16,063 bases of DNA, taken from contig CAPZYV010000008.1 in NCBI GenBank assembly GCA_948750805.1, positions 1 to 16,063 of the forward strand, written 5' to 3'. The stretch comes from an uncultured Bacilli bacterium (GTDB lineage: Bacteria; Bacillota_I; Bacilli_A; RF39; UBA660). Positions 1 through 7,424 of the stretch are shown here, piece after piece. A program made the translations under genes and the position numbers. The number at the start of each line of letters is the position of its first letter. Position 1 is the stretch's first letter. The notes beneath the pieces are model-generated. The model saw only the letters and a program-made list of their open reading frames with translations, had not been told where the DNA came from and did not search any database.

Positions 1-998
1 TTAAATGTTCTATTAACATCGCCATATTTTTTTAATGTATATGCTTCAACTACCGCTGGACCTAAACCAGAAACTAATCCTGCTCCAATTGAAGTCATAA
101 TAATACTAATTTTTGCCGCCCAAGTACTTATAGCTGTCGAAATAAATTCAACCTCTAAAGCTTCAAATCCTAAAAAATTCATTGTTCTTAAAATAAGTAC
201 CATATCAACACTATTATAAATAGAAAATGAAACACTAATTATAACTGTGGGTATAGCATAAGCCAAAATTTTCTTTATTATTTCTTTATCAGTTATGCTA
301 TCCTTAACAGGAAACTCTGCATCCAAATTAAATTCTTCTTTATTTTTATGTAATTTATTATAAATATAAATTAATGCACATAATCCCCCTATAAAAGCAC
401 TAAATACTGCAACCCCAACTACTTTAGTAATATCAAGTTTTAACCACTTTAAAGCAATATAACTTCCAGCAAGAATAAAAGCAACTCTTGCAAATTGTTC
501 AATAACTTGTGAAAAACTAGTTATGTGAATATATTTATGTCCTTGGAAAAATCCACGAATAACACTTAAAAATGGAAAAATTAAAAGCGAAAAAGAAATA
601 CATCTTATAACTAAAGCTACATCTTCAATCGAACTTCCTCCAGTTATATCTTTTAATATAAATCCAGCGATTTGAGGTGCTAAACTAAACATTAAAATGA
701 AAGCAATTATTGCAATAACTCCAAGTAACTTTTTTCCAATATTATACGTTCTAATTTTAGCTTCTTCTCGTCCTAATGTCCTAAACTCATTAACTAATTT
801 ACCTAAAGCGTTAGGAATACCTGCAGTAGAAATATCTAAAAATAATCCATAGATATTATAAGCATAAGCATATAAAATAGACCCTTCAGTACCAACAATT
901 GCACAAAAAGGAATAACATAAATCATTCCTAAAATCTTTACTAACACTAAAGAAACTGTAGCAATTATTGTACTTTCCATAAACGAATGTTTTTTCAT
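1..998 (-). CDS. MurJ/SpoVB-family lipid-linked oligosaccharide flippase (C-terminus cut by window edge)
   Basis: I translated this from the minus strand. The ATG is at 998, preceded by GGTGAT as ribosome binding site; the frame stays open to base 1, giving 332 residues with the end missing. It is a polytopic membrane protein with many hydrophobic helices. The N-terminal stretch (ATVSLVLVKILGMIYVIPF followed by VGTEG) and the segment RGFFQGHKYIHITSFSQVIEQ fit the MOP-superfamily branch containing B. subtilis YtgP/MurJ and SpoVB, which flip lipid II or related undecaprenyl-linked sugars outward across the cytoplasmic membrane. Members have about 14 helices and 500-550 residues, so roughly a third is missing. 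It follows ATP-grasp and GT4 genes, so an O-antigen/teichuronic-type flippase is the main alternative to peptidoglycan. The family is secure; the substrate is not. Confidence 0.85.
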   Translation of the reverse strand, partial: MKKHSFMESTIIATVSLVLVKILGMIYVIPFCAIVGTEGSILYAYAYNIYGLFLDISTAGIPNALGKLVNEFRTLGREEAKIRTYNIGKKLLGVIAIIAFILMFSLAPQIAGFILKDITGGSSIEDVALVIRCISFSLLIFPFLSVIRGFFQGHKYIHITSFSQVIEQFARVAFILAGSYIALKWLKLDITKVVGVAVFSAFIGGLCALIYIYNKLHKNKEEFNLDAEFPVKDSITDKEIIKKILAYAIPTVIISVSFSIYNSVDMVLILRTMNFLGFEALEVEFISTAISTWAAKISIIMTSIGAGLVSGLGPAVVEAYTLKKYGDVNRTF

Positions 999-1017
999 TT
1001 TATCACCAACTTTAGAA

Positions 1018-1042
1018 GAAAAACTCTGTCATATTTGACAGA
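1018..1042 (-). terminator. Hairpin terminator between the ATP-grasp gene and the flippase gene
   Basis: There is a seven-bp perfect stem (1025-1031 with 1036-1042, TCTGTCA/TGACAGA) and a 4-nt loop. On the minus strand it is followed by GTTTTTC. It starts 16 nt after the ATP-grasp stop and ends about 20 nt before the flippase start, so it is either a terminator or an attenuator for the flippase. No convincing promoter is visible between the hairpin and the flippase start. Confidence 0.6.
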
Positions 1043-1057
1043 ATACCTAAGTATTTA

Positions 1058-2065
1058 TTATATTTTATAATTAGTTCCTTCTATTTTATTTATTTTCTCT
1101 AAGACATTTCTCATAATATCTTTTCTTCCTTTTTTAGAGACAACTTGTACAAGGTCAAATCCGGGACGACGATTACCTTCTATAAATGTGCATCCCTCAG
1201 GAGTTACTGCAACATCCCAACCAACTACATGAATATTTTTATTAATTTTAGCAGCTTCTAAAACTGTTTTTTTAACAATATCCCAATTAGGAATTTTAAA
1301 ACCATCAAATTTTATTTTAGATACTGGATGATGTTTATATTCATTTAAATCTTTATCTATTGCATTACCTACTAAAGTTCCTGTTTCTAAATCAATTAAA
1401 ACTCCCATACCACCTTTATGAAAATTATCAACTTCATGTTTACCATTTCCAACCCTTAAAGTAGCAAAAAGTATCTCTGAATTTCCTTTATAGTTAAAAC
1501 TCATAACTCGAATTGTATTAACACTACTAGAGCATAATTTATTCATATCATCATGCTGTTTAACATATCCCTCTAAAAACAAATTATCTTTTTGTAGCCT
1601 TTGATAAAATTCTTCTACATTTACAATATCATTTCTATTTAATTTTTCTACGCCACTACCACCTAAACCATCAATAGGTTTAATCATAAATGACTCATTT
1701 TTATCTAAAAATTTATTAAGTTCTAATAGTGTTCCATCATAATAAAAATCTCTTTTTATATATTTTTTAAAATTTTTTAAAAAATTTGGTTTAACTGTAA
1801 AAAATGTTTTATATTTACTAGGACTAACAATTTCATAAAACTTATCTTGATTTTTAACCGTTACATACTCTTTTATTTCTTTATTTGTCTTTTTATATAA
1901 TTCATAGTTAAGAAAATCACTATAACCTGAACCAATTTTTAAAAAACAACTTAAAAATTTATTAAATAATTTTATTTTACTTATATTTGTATCTTCGGAT
2001 ATTTTATCTAACTTTTTCCAAAAGTTACCTAAATTACCTTTAATAGCATAAACTACTAGACTCAT
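1058..2065 (-). CDS. Sugar-transfer-associated ATP-grasp protein
   Basis: This 335-residue soluble protein has an ATP-grasp fold. The ATP-binding lysine loop is FMIKPIDGLGGSGV (126-139). NTIRVMSF (183-190) and the acidic metal-binding end GWDVAVTPEG...FIEGN (282-298) are also visible. The arrangement fits the ATP-grasp family found in capsule and exopolysaccharide loci (Pfam 'sugar-transfer associated ATP-grasp'). Members are thought to ligate an amino acid or other carboxylate onto a sugar or polymer, but the substrate is unknown. Its position between a GT4 glycosyltransferase and a flippase supports envelope-polymer modification. The ATG at 2065 has GGTGAT upstream, the same leader motif as the flippase. 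A promoter overlaps the end of the preceding gene. Confidence 0.8.
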   Translation of the reverse strand: MSLVVYAIKGNLGNFWKKLDKISEDTNISKIKLFNKFLSCFLKIGSGYSDFLNYELYKKTNKEIKEYVTVKNQDKFYEIVSPSKYKTFFTVKPNFLKNFKKYIKRDFYYDGTLLELNKFLDKNESFMIKPIDGLGGSGVEKLNRNDIVNVEEFYQRLQKDNLFLEGYVKQHDDMNKLCSSSVNTIRVMSFNYKGNSEILFATLRVGNGKHEVDNFHKGGMGVLIDLETGTLVGNAIDKDLNEYKHHPVSKIKFDGFKIPNWDIVKKTVLEAAKINKNIHVVGWDVAVTPEGCTFIEGNRRPGFDLVQVVSKKGRKDIMRNVLEKINKIEGTNYKI

Positions 2066-2082
2066 AATTTATCACCAAGAAA

Positions 2083-2111
2083 ATTATATCATAGCTATCA
2101 TTTAAGTTCAA
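2083..2111 (-). promoter_or_regulatory. Sigma-A-type promoter of the ATP-grasp gene
   Basis: The minus strand reads TTGAAC, 17 nt, TATAAT, with an extended -10 (TGA before TATAAT). The -35 box overlaps the stop codon of the glycosyltransferase. Transcription would start about 10 nt before the ribosome binding site. Confidence 0.7.
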
Positions 2112-3271
2112 TTATTTTTAAAATTCTTACTTTTAATTAATTCTTTATATAATTTAATCGCCTTTTTTGTAACATTTACCGAACTATATTTATTGGCAAC
2201 ACTTTGCAAATATTTAATATCATAATTATCTAGATTATGATAAACATCAAGAATAGCTTTAGCCATCATCTTAGTATCTCCAACTGGCACTAACTTTCCA
2301 CAAAAATCATCGATATATTCTTCAGGACCTAAACATTTAGTAGCTATAACTGGCATCCCACTTGCTAAAGCTTCAATCCCTGATATTGCAAAAGTTTCAA
2401 ACTCACTACCAATGACTAAAATATTATTCTTCAGTAAAATATCTGCTATTTCTTCTTTTGTTTTACGACCAACAAAATTAACATATTCATCCATCCCTAG
2501 TTCATGGCATCTAGCTTTATAATATTCCTCTAAAAAGCCATCTCCAACTATAGTTAATTTAGCATTTAATTTCTTATCTTTATCTTTAATTATTTTTAAA
2601 GCCTCAATAACATCATCAATTTTTTTACCTTCTCTTAAAGCAGAAACTATTACTATTCGTAAATCTTTTATTTTCTCTCGTTTTTTCTTAAATGTATCTA
2701 AATCAACTAAATTAGGTAAAACATCACAATTAATCCCAATTTCTTCTAATTCTTTAGCCATAAATTTGCTTACTGTTGTGATTTTAGCATGTTTTATTAC
2801 ATAGTCTCCATACTTTTTATTAACTCCCACAAAAAATCTTCTGGCATGAGCATGTTCTGTTATAAGTACTGGAATATTATATTTTTCTCCTATTTTAGTC
2901 GCTGCATATCCTGAGGGTACTGTAACTTGAGCATGAATTACATCAGGTTTAGGATTAGTTTTTAAATATTCCAAAAAAGCTCTTTCCATCGCTTTGCAAT
3001 ATCTATTTAATTGCCATTTATCACTTAATCTATGAACATCAAATTCTCTTTTGATATAAACATTATACCCATCTTCTTTTATTATTTCATTTTTTTTCAT
3101 AAATAAATATTTAATTGGAGCATTTAATCTTTGCCTATCAATATAAAGCATATTAACATTAACATCTTTATTTTTAGCTAATGCTAAACAAAATTCTTTA
3201 TGATAAATTCCCATTAATTTATCAGTACTATTTTTATTAGGATACCAACATGGTATTACAAGTATATTCAT
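2108..3271 (-). CDS. GT4-family glycosyltransferase
   Basis: This 387-residue retaining glycosyltransferase has the GT-B fold. The N-terminal acceptor domain begins MNILVIPCWYP and includes DVIHAQ...PSGYAA (110-124) and ITEHAHARRF (137-146), typical of GT4 enzymes. The C-terminal nucleotide-sugar domain shows VGDGF (242-246), NFVGRKTKEEI (265-275) and the EX7E motif E292...E300 within GSEFETFAISGIEALASGMPVIAT. It would add a sugar to a lipid-linked or surface glycan at the inner face of the membrane. There is no signal peptide or TM segment. The ATG at 3271 has GAGGTG 6 nt upstream. It ends in TGA, which overlaps the promoter of the next gene. The family is clear; donor and acceptor cannot be read from the sequence. 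Confidence 0.9.
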   Translation of the reverse strand: MNILVIPCWYPNKNSTDKLMGIYHKEFCLALAKNKDVNVNMLYIDRQRLNAPIKYLFMKKNEIIKEDGYNVYIKREFDVHRLSDKWQLNRYCKAMERAFLEYLKTNPKPDVIHAQVTVPSGYAATKIGEKYNIPVLITEHAHARRFFVGVNKKYGDYVIKHAKITTVSKFMAKELEEIGINCDVLPNLVDLDTFKKKREKIKDLRIVIVSALREGKKIDDVIEALKIIKDKDKKLNAKLTIVGDGFLEEYYKARCHELGMDEYVNFVGRKTKEEIADILLKNNILVIGSEFETFAISGIEALASGMPVIATKCLGPEEYIDDFCGKLVPVGDTKMMAKAILDVYHNLDNYDIKYLQSVANKYSSVNVTKKAIKLYKELIKSKNFKNN

Positions 3272-3438
3272 TTTTTCACCTCTATAATTTAATTAAATAT
3301 ATATCCATTTTTTTCATATTAATTATTATGCTTTCAATTTTTTTCATTATTCTTTGTTACTATATTCTTTTAAGACTTAAAAAACAACGATTTATAGAAT
3401 ATTAGAAAATTACATATTTATTCATTTTTCTCAATTTT

Positions 3439-3467
3439 ATTATACCACGTATAATTAATTTAGTAAA
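3439..3467 (-). promoter_or_regulatory. Sigma-A-type promoter of the glycosyltransferase
   Basis: The minus strand reads TTTACT, 17 nt, TATAAT with an extended -10 (TGG immediately before TATAAT). The predicted start near 3432 leaves a 5' leader of about 160 nt, unusually long for this window. I recognise no riboswitch in it. Confidence 0.7.
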
Positions 3468-3501
3468 TTGAGATGTTTTGGCTTTATTTATTGCAAAGAA
3501 A

Positions 3502-3519
3502 AATTCCCAAATGGGAATT
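3502..3519 (-). terminator. ftsZ terminator
   Basis: A 7-bp perfect stem AATTCCC/GGGAATT with loop 3509-3512 overlaps the ftsZ stop codon. On the minus strand it is followed by TTTCTTT. The stem is short but its placement is right. Confidence 0.6.
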
Positions 3520-4597
3520 AAAATCTATTATCACTATTTCTTAAAAATGGTGGAATATCATATTCATTATCTATTTCTTCACGTACTGGTTCTGGTCTAC
3601 GTCTAGGCATTGCCTTGTCATTCGAAAATAATAATTCATTAGTTTCACTTTCATTTTCAAATCCAGTAGCTATAACCGTAACAATAACTTCATCTGTTAA
3701 ATTATCATTTTGAATTGCCCCAAATATAATATTAACATCATTATTAGCTGCTGCTCTAACTGTTTCAACTGCATCTTCTATTTCAAATAATGTTAAGTTA
3801 GAACCACCTGTGACATTAACAATAGCATTTGTAGCTCCTTCAATAGTTGCTTCAAGAAGTGAATTAGCAACTGCTTGACGTGCAGCTTCGATTGCTCTAT
3901 TTTCTCCAGCATTACAGCCAATACCAATAATAGCTGTACCACTTTTTTGCATAACTGTTTTAACATCAGCAAAATCAAGGTTAATAATACCAGTAACAGC
4001 AATAAGGTCAGAAATAGATTGAACTCCACGATGTAAAACATTATCAACTTCTTTAAAGGCATCTTTAAATGAAGTATTACGGTCAATTATATCACGTAAT
4101 TTATCATTTGGAATAATAATTAATGTATCAACATGTTTCTTTAACTCTTCTAAACCTAAAAGAGCATTTTCCATCCTTCTTTTTCCTTCAAAACGGAAAG
4201 GCTTCGTAACAATTCCTACTGTTAATGCTCCTGATTCTTGAGCAATTTCTGCAATAACTGGGGCTGCACCTGTTCCAGTTCCACCGCCCATACCACAAGC
4301 TACAAAGACCATATCAGCGCCTTTAATAGCTTCTTCTAGGTCAGCTTTAGATTCAATAGCTGCTGCTCTACCAATTTCTGGATTTGCGCCAGCACCTAGA
4401 CCTTCTGTAATAGTTGAACCTATTTGAATTTTATTTTCACAATGAGATGCATTTAATACTTGTAAATCAGTATTAACTACTATGAATTCAACACCTTTAA
4501 CGCCCTCTTCAATCATTCTATTAACTGCATTATTTCCGCCGCCACCAACGCCAACAACTTTAATTTTTGCAATTTGATCCATTTCTAAACCGTTCAT
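3518..4597 (-). CDS. ftsZ: Cell division GTPase FtsZ
   Basis: FtsZ polymerises at mid-cell into the Z-ring. The 359-residue protein has the tubulin signature GGGTGTG (104-110), the T3/T4 nucleotide loops and the T7 synergy loop [11 protein letters not shown] (206-216; Asp208 and Asp211 for GTP hydrolysis). A short linker of about 30 residues (roughly 316-346) leads to the conserved tail peptide DIPPFLRN (347-354), the docking site for FtsA and other partners. I place the start at the ATG at 4597 because AAGGAG (sharing bases with the ftsA stop codon) lies 7 nt upstream. A GTG at 4603 sits against that site and is unlikely. The gap to ftsA is 11 bp, so the genes are co-transcribed and probably translationally coupled. 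Confidence 0.98.
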   Translation of the reverse strand: MNGLEMDQIAKIKVVGVGGGGNNAVNRMIEEGVKGVEFIVVNTDLQVLNASHCENKIQIGSTITEGLGAGANPEIGRAAAIESKADLEEAIKGADMVFVACGMGGGTGTGAAPVIAEIAQESGALTVGIVTKPFRFEGKRRMENALLGLEELKKHVDTLIIIPNDKLRDIIDRNTSFKDAFKEVDNVLHRGVQSISDLIAVTGIINLDFADVKTVMQKSGTAIIGIGCNAGENRAIEAARQAVANSLLEATIEGATNAIVNVTGGSNLTLFEIEDAVETVRAAANNDVNIIFGAIQNDNLTDEVIVTVIATGFENESETNELLFSNDKAMPRRRPEPVREEIDNEYDIPPFLRNSDNRF

Positions 4598-4608
4598 AAG
4601 CACTCTCC

Positions 4609-5853
4609 TTAACTATCAAAAAAATATCCAAACAATTTACCTAATATTGAATTTTCGTTTATATTAACTTTTTTATGGATTCCATTTAATATTTCTAACT
4701 CATCTAAATTAAAAACTGAATATTCTTTATTTTTTAATTTCAAACGATTATTATAATATTTTAATATACCAATTGCGGTGCTATATTTATTATTTCTTAC
4801 ACCTACAGTATCTATTTTACCAAGAATATGTTGTTTAGTAAAGACTTTATCGAGTAAATTATTAAAATCTCCCATTTCTGAAGCCCCACCTGTAACAATT
4901 ATATAATCAATATTTTTCTTTGTTAATAAATTCATTTGTTTTTTAGACAGCTCCAATATTTCTACTAATCTGCTTTCTATTATTTCACTTAAATCTTTTT
5001 GATTAATATTAACCGTTTCTCCTAGCCTATCCGTTAAAATAATTTTTTCATCACTAGAAGCTAAGTTAGAAGTAGCAAGCCCTAAACTTTCTTTAAGTTC
5101 TCGTGCATCTTTTTTAGTTATTTTATAAATATACGCAATATCATTATCTATATTAGCCCCACCAAGTTCAATTACTTCCGTTTTAGTTAAAATTCCTTTA
5201 TTAATTATTGAAACTGTAGTAGTTTCATCTCCGATATTAATTAAAGCACCTAAATATTTACTTGTATCTTTAGTTCTATTAGCTGCATAATCAGCAAGAG
5301 ATGTTACAACCACATCTATAACTTTAACCCCAATTTTTTCCATAACGCTTACAAAACTATTTATAGTACTTTTTGGTGATGTAATTAACACTGCTTTAAG
5401 CGATAACTTTTTAGCAATCATATTAATAGGATTCTTTACAATTAAATCATTATCAACTTTATATCTCGTAGGAATTATACTTACCAGTTCACTATCCTCA
5501 TTTATTTTGTTATAACTGGCAGCATGCATTGCTCTTACTAAATCTTGATGGGTAATTACATGGTCCTCATTAGTAATCGTACTTACGCCTTCTGACATCG
5601 TAATATCAGTATAATAAGACGGAATACTAATAATTACTTCTTTAACAGGAACCCCCAGCATTTCTTCAGCTTTATGAAATGCTTCTTTTAAAACTGGAAT
5701 AAGTTCTTCTTTATTAACAATTAACCCTTTTTTTACCCCTTTAGTAGGTACTTCGGAAACACAAAGAATATTCAAAGAATTTTTAATAAACTCTCCAACT
5801 ATCAACTTAATAGTACTTGTGCCGATATCTAAACTAGCAATTATTTTTCTCAT
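4609..5853 (-). CDS. ftsA: Cell division protein FtsA
   Basis: This actin-like membrane anchor of the Z-ring has 414 residues, close to the usual length. The phosphate-1 motif is [15 protein letters not shown] (7-21). The FtsA-specific 1C (SHS2) subdomain spans roughly 84-160. The phosphate-2 strand is [12 protein letters not shown] (206-217), and [12 protein letters not shown] (229-240) and the adenosine loop [11 protein letters not shown] (320-330) follow. The protein ends in an amphipathic membrane-targeting helix ([13 protein letters not shown], 402-414). Oddly, phosphate-2 normally reads D-I-G-G-G-x-T; here Asp is Asn and two Gly are Asp-Glu, so nucleotide handling may differ. The ATG has AGGAGG 5 nt upstream. 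It has its own promoter and is followed by ftsZ. Confidence 0.95.
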   Translation of the reverse strand: MRKIIASLDIGTSTIKLIVGEFIKNSLNILCVSEVPTKGVKKGLIVNKEELIPVLKEAFHKAEEMLGVPVKEVIISIPSYYTDITMSEGVSTITNEDHVITHQDLVRAMHAASYNKINEDSELVSIIPTRYKVDNDLIVKNPINMIAKKLSLKAVLITSPKSTINSFVSVMEKIGVKVIDVVVTSLADYAANRTKDTSKYLGALINIGDETTTVSIINKGILTKTEVIELGGANIDNDIAYIYKITKKDARELKESLGLATSNLASSDEKIILTDRLGETVNINQKDLSEIIESRLVEILELSKKQMNLLTKKNIDYIIVTGGASEMGDFNNLLDKVFTKQHILGKIDTVGVRNNKYSTAIGILKYYNNRLKLKNKEYSVFNLDELEILNGIHKKVNINENSILGKLFGYFFDS

Positions 5854-5879
5854 TGTTTCCTCCTATTTTCTTTAAAATA

Positions 5880-5908
5880 ATTATACTTTAATTAAAAATT
5901 ATTTTCAA
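5880..5908 (-). promoter_or_regulatory. ftsA-ftsZ promoter
   Basis: The minus strand reads TTGAAA, exactly 17 nt, TATAAT. Transcription would start about 20 nt before the ftsA ATG, leaving room only for the AGGAGG site. This promoter makes ftsAZ an independent unit here. Confidence 0.8.
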
Positions 5909-5918
5909 GGTAAATACC

Positions 5919-5949
5919 AAAAAAACCTTCTTTAGATAGAAAGTTTTTT
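5919..5949 (-). terminator. Terminator after the RelA/SpoT-homologue gene
   Basis: A 12-bp stem with one G-U pair and a loop of about 6 nt has A-run and T-run flanks on both sides. It begins about 9 nt after the stop at 5958 and separates this gene from the ftsA promoter. Confidence 0.8.
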
Positions 5950-5957
5950 ATAATTTA

Positions 5958-7361
5958 TTATTTTTTAGGTTTCAACCTTGTTCTATAATGCATATTTAAA
6001 TTCCCACTTTTCCGACCATTAATTGGCTTTTTCACAAAAAATACTTTATCTTCGTCTTTTAAAACATAAAATCTTGATTCCAAATTACCATTAACATAAA
6101 CTCGCAAAATTATATCCATATTATCTTTATAATAATAACGCATAACATCTAAAACCGTTGAATTTTCTGGAAAATCTCTATCCCCAAAAATAGTATGGAT
6201 TCTAATAGTTGGTCTAAAGAGTTCATTTTCTGCTTGTTTTAAGAGCATTTTATTACTAGCTTGATAATCACCTATTGCTTTTAAAGCTGCATAAAAATTA
6301 GAGCCCTTCATCACAATATGTTGAATTTTTTGGTTATTATTTCCTTTTAAACGATTTGATATCGTCGCATAACCATATAAATTAGTTTCTTCCATACTTT
6401 TTGTAAAAATAGAAAGTTTTATAGTTTTACCTTCAATCTCAATAATTAAATCCAAACTTCTATAACCATTAAAATCTGGTGTCGTTAAACAATTCTTAAT
6501 ATTTAAAATCGGATAAATCTCTTTAAGTAAATTTAATACTCTATAACAATCTTCTTTATTATCTACTATAATCTCTATATTAATAAGGTCTGGAATATCA
6601 TCTAATGTTTGATTAGCAAGCATATTATTATATATACTAGCAATATTTTTTAAACGCATATTAATTTTATTACGAATACCATTTCTAACTAATAAAAAAT
6701 TTAAAACTTTAAAAAGTTGTTCCACATAAGCTTGATTTTTATATTCAAAATCTTGCTTCAAAGACGTTGTTTTATAATATTCATCAGGAAAGATATATTT
6801 AAGACATAAATCTTCTAATTCTCTAGCTGCTGCTAAAGCTCCTATTCCAAAATTTAAAGGAACATAAAATCCTAATGTTTGTTTAGCCTTGTTAATTCTT
6901 CTTACTTCATCTTGATATTCCAAAGTACTCATATTATGAAATCTATCTGCTGATTTAATATATATTATTCGAAAATCTTTTAACATATTTCGTAAAATTG
7001 CAGCATTATTAAATCTTTCTTCAGCTGTTTTATTTTTTAAAGTTATATTATTAGTATCAGTTACCCCTAAAACTAAATTTGCAATATCTTGATTAAAATT
7101 AATTTCTAAATCTTCATATGTAGTATCTGTATCTTCTAACGTATCATGTAAAAGTGCTGCTGCTACAGAATTTGCATCATATAAATGATATTTTATCATT
7201 AATAAATATGCAACATGAATAGGATGGATAATATATGGTTCTCCACTTTTACGTTTTTGACCCTTATGAGCTTCATCTGCAAAATGATAAGCTTTTAGTA
7301 TTAAATCAATTTCTTCTAAAGTAAAATGTTTTTTAATCTCTTTTTCAAATTCACTAACCAT
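5958..7361 (-). CDS. Short RelA/SpoT homologue, predicted (p)ppGpp hydrolase with degraded synthetase domain
   Basis: This protein has 467 residues; long RSH enzymes have about 730. The N-terminal HD hydrolase domain is intact: HKGQKRKSGEPYIIHP (Arg37, His46), LLHDTLEDT (His72-Asp73, Glu76-Asp77) and ADRFHNM (Asp139, Asn143), followed by the family helix ELEDLCLKY (181-189). The synthetase region keeps its fold (LKNIASIYNNM at 237-247; Asp258; YRSL at 300-303), but the catalytic strand normally E-V-Q-I-R-T is KLSIFT (315-320), and the conserved His after Y-x-S-L is Asp304. A TGS-like domain lies near 383-445. The ACT/regulatory end is absent. I infer a hydrolase-only enzyme of stringent-response control; the family is certain. 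The ATG at 7361 has GAGGAG upstream. Confidence 0.88.
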   Translation of the reverse strand: MVSEFEKEIKKHFTLEEIDLILKAYHFADEAHKGQKRKSGEPYIIHPIHVAYLLMIKYHLYDANSVAAALLHDTLEDTDTTYEDLEINFNQDIANLVLGVTDTNNITLKNKTAEERFNNAAILRNMLKDFRIIYIKSADRFHNMSTLEYQDEVRRINKAKQTLGFYVPLNFGIGALAAARELEDLCLKYIFPDEYYKTTSLKQDFEYKNQAYVEQLFKVLNFLLVRNGIRNKINMRLKNIASIYNNMLANQTLDDIPDLINIEIIVDNKEDCYRVLNLLKEIYPILNIKNCLTTPDFNGYRSLDLIIEIEGKTIKLSIFTKSMEETNLYGYATISNRLKGNNNQKIQHIVMKGSNFYAALKAIGDYQASNKMLLKQAENELFRPTIRIHTIFGDRDFPENSTVLDVMRYYYKDNMDIILRVYVNGNLESRFYVLKDEDKVFFVKKPINGRKSGNLNMHYRTRLKPKK

Positions 7362-7385
7362 ATAAACTCCTCTAAAATTATATTA

Positions 7386-7414
7386 ATAATAGCAAAAAAG
7401 CCTTTTTATGTCAA
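7386..7414 (-). promoter_or_regulatory. Promoter of the RelA/SpoT-homologue gene, embedded in a terminator
   Basis: The minus strand reads TTGACA (perfect), 17 nt, TATTAT. The -35 box falls in the loop of the terminator hairpin of the preceding gene. Transcription would start about 18 nt before the ATG at 7361. Confidence 0.7.
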
Positions 7415-7423
7415 TTAGGCTTT
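7394..7423 (-). terminator. Terminator of the five-TM membrane protein gene
   Basis: The stem AAAGCCT/AGGCTTT (7 bp; 7397-7403 with 7417-7423) has a 13-nt loop and, on the minus strand, a T-run. It begins directly after the stop at 7425. Confidence 0.75.
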
Positions 7424-7424
7424 C

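Noticed and set aside
3793..4086. A 97-codon open frame on the minus strand
   Set aside because: It lies wholly inside ftsZ in another frame, has low-complexity Leu/Val-rich content and no ribosome site; it is a shadow.
4598..4603. GTG start for ftsZ at 4603
   Set aside because: It leaves about 1 nt after the AAGGAG site; the ATG at 4597 leaves 7 nt.
5919..5949. CRISPR repeat or attachment site in the short dyads between genes
   Set aside because: The dyads occur singly, directly after stop codons, with T-runs: they are terminators.
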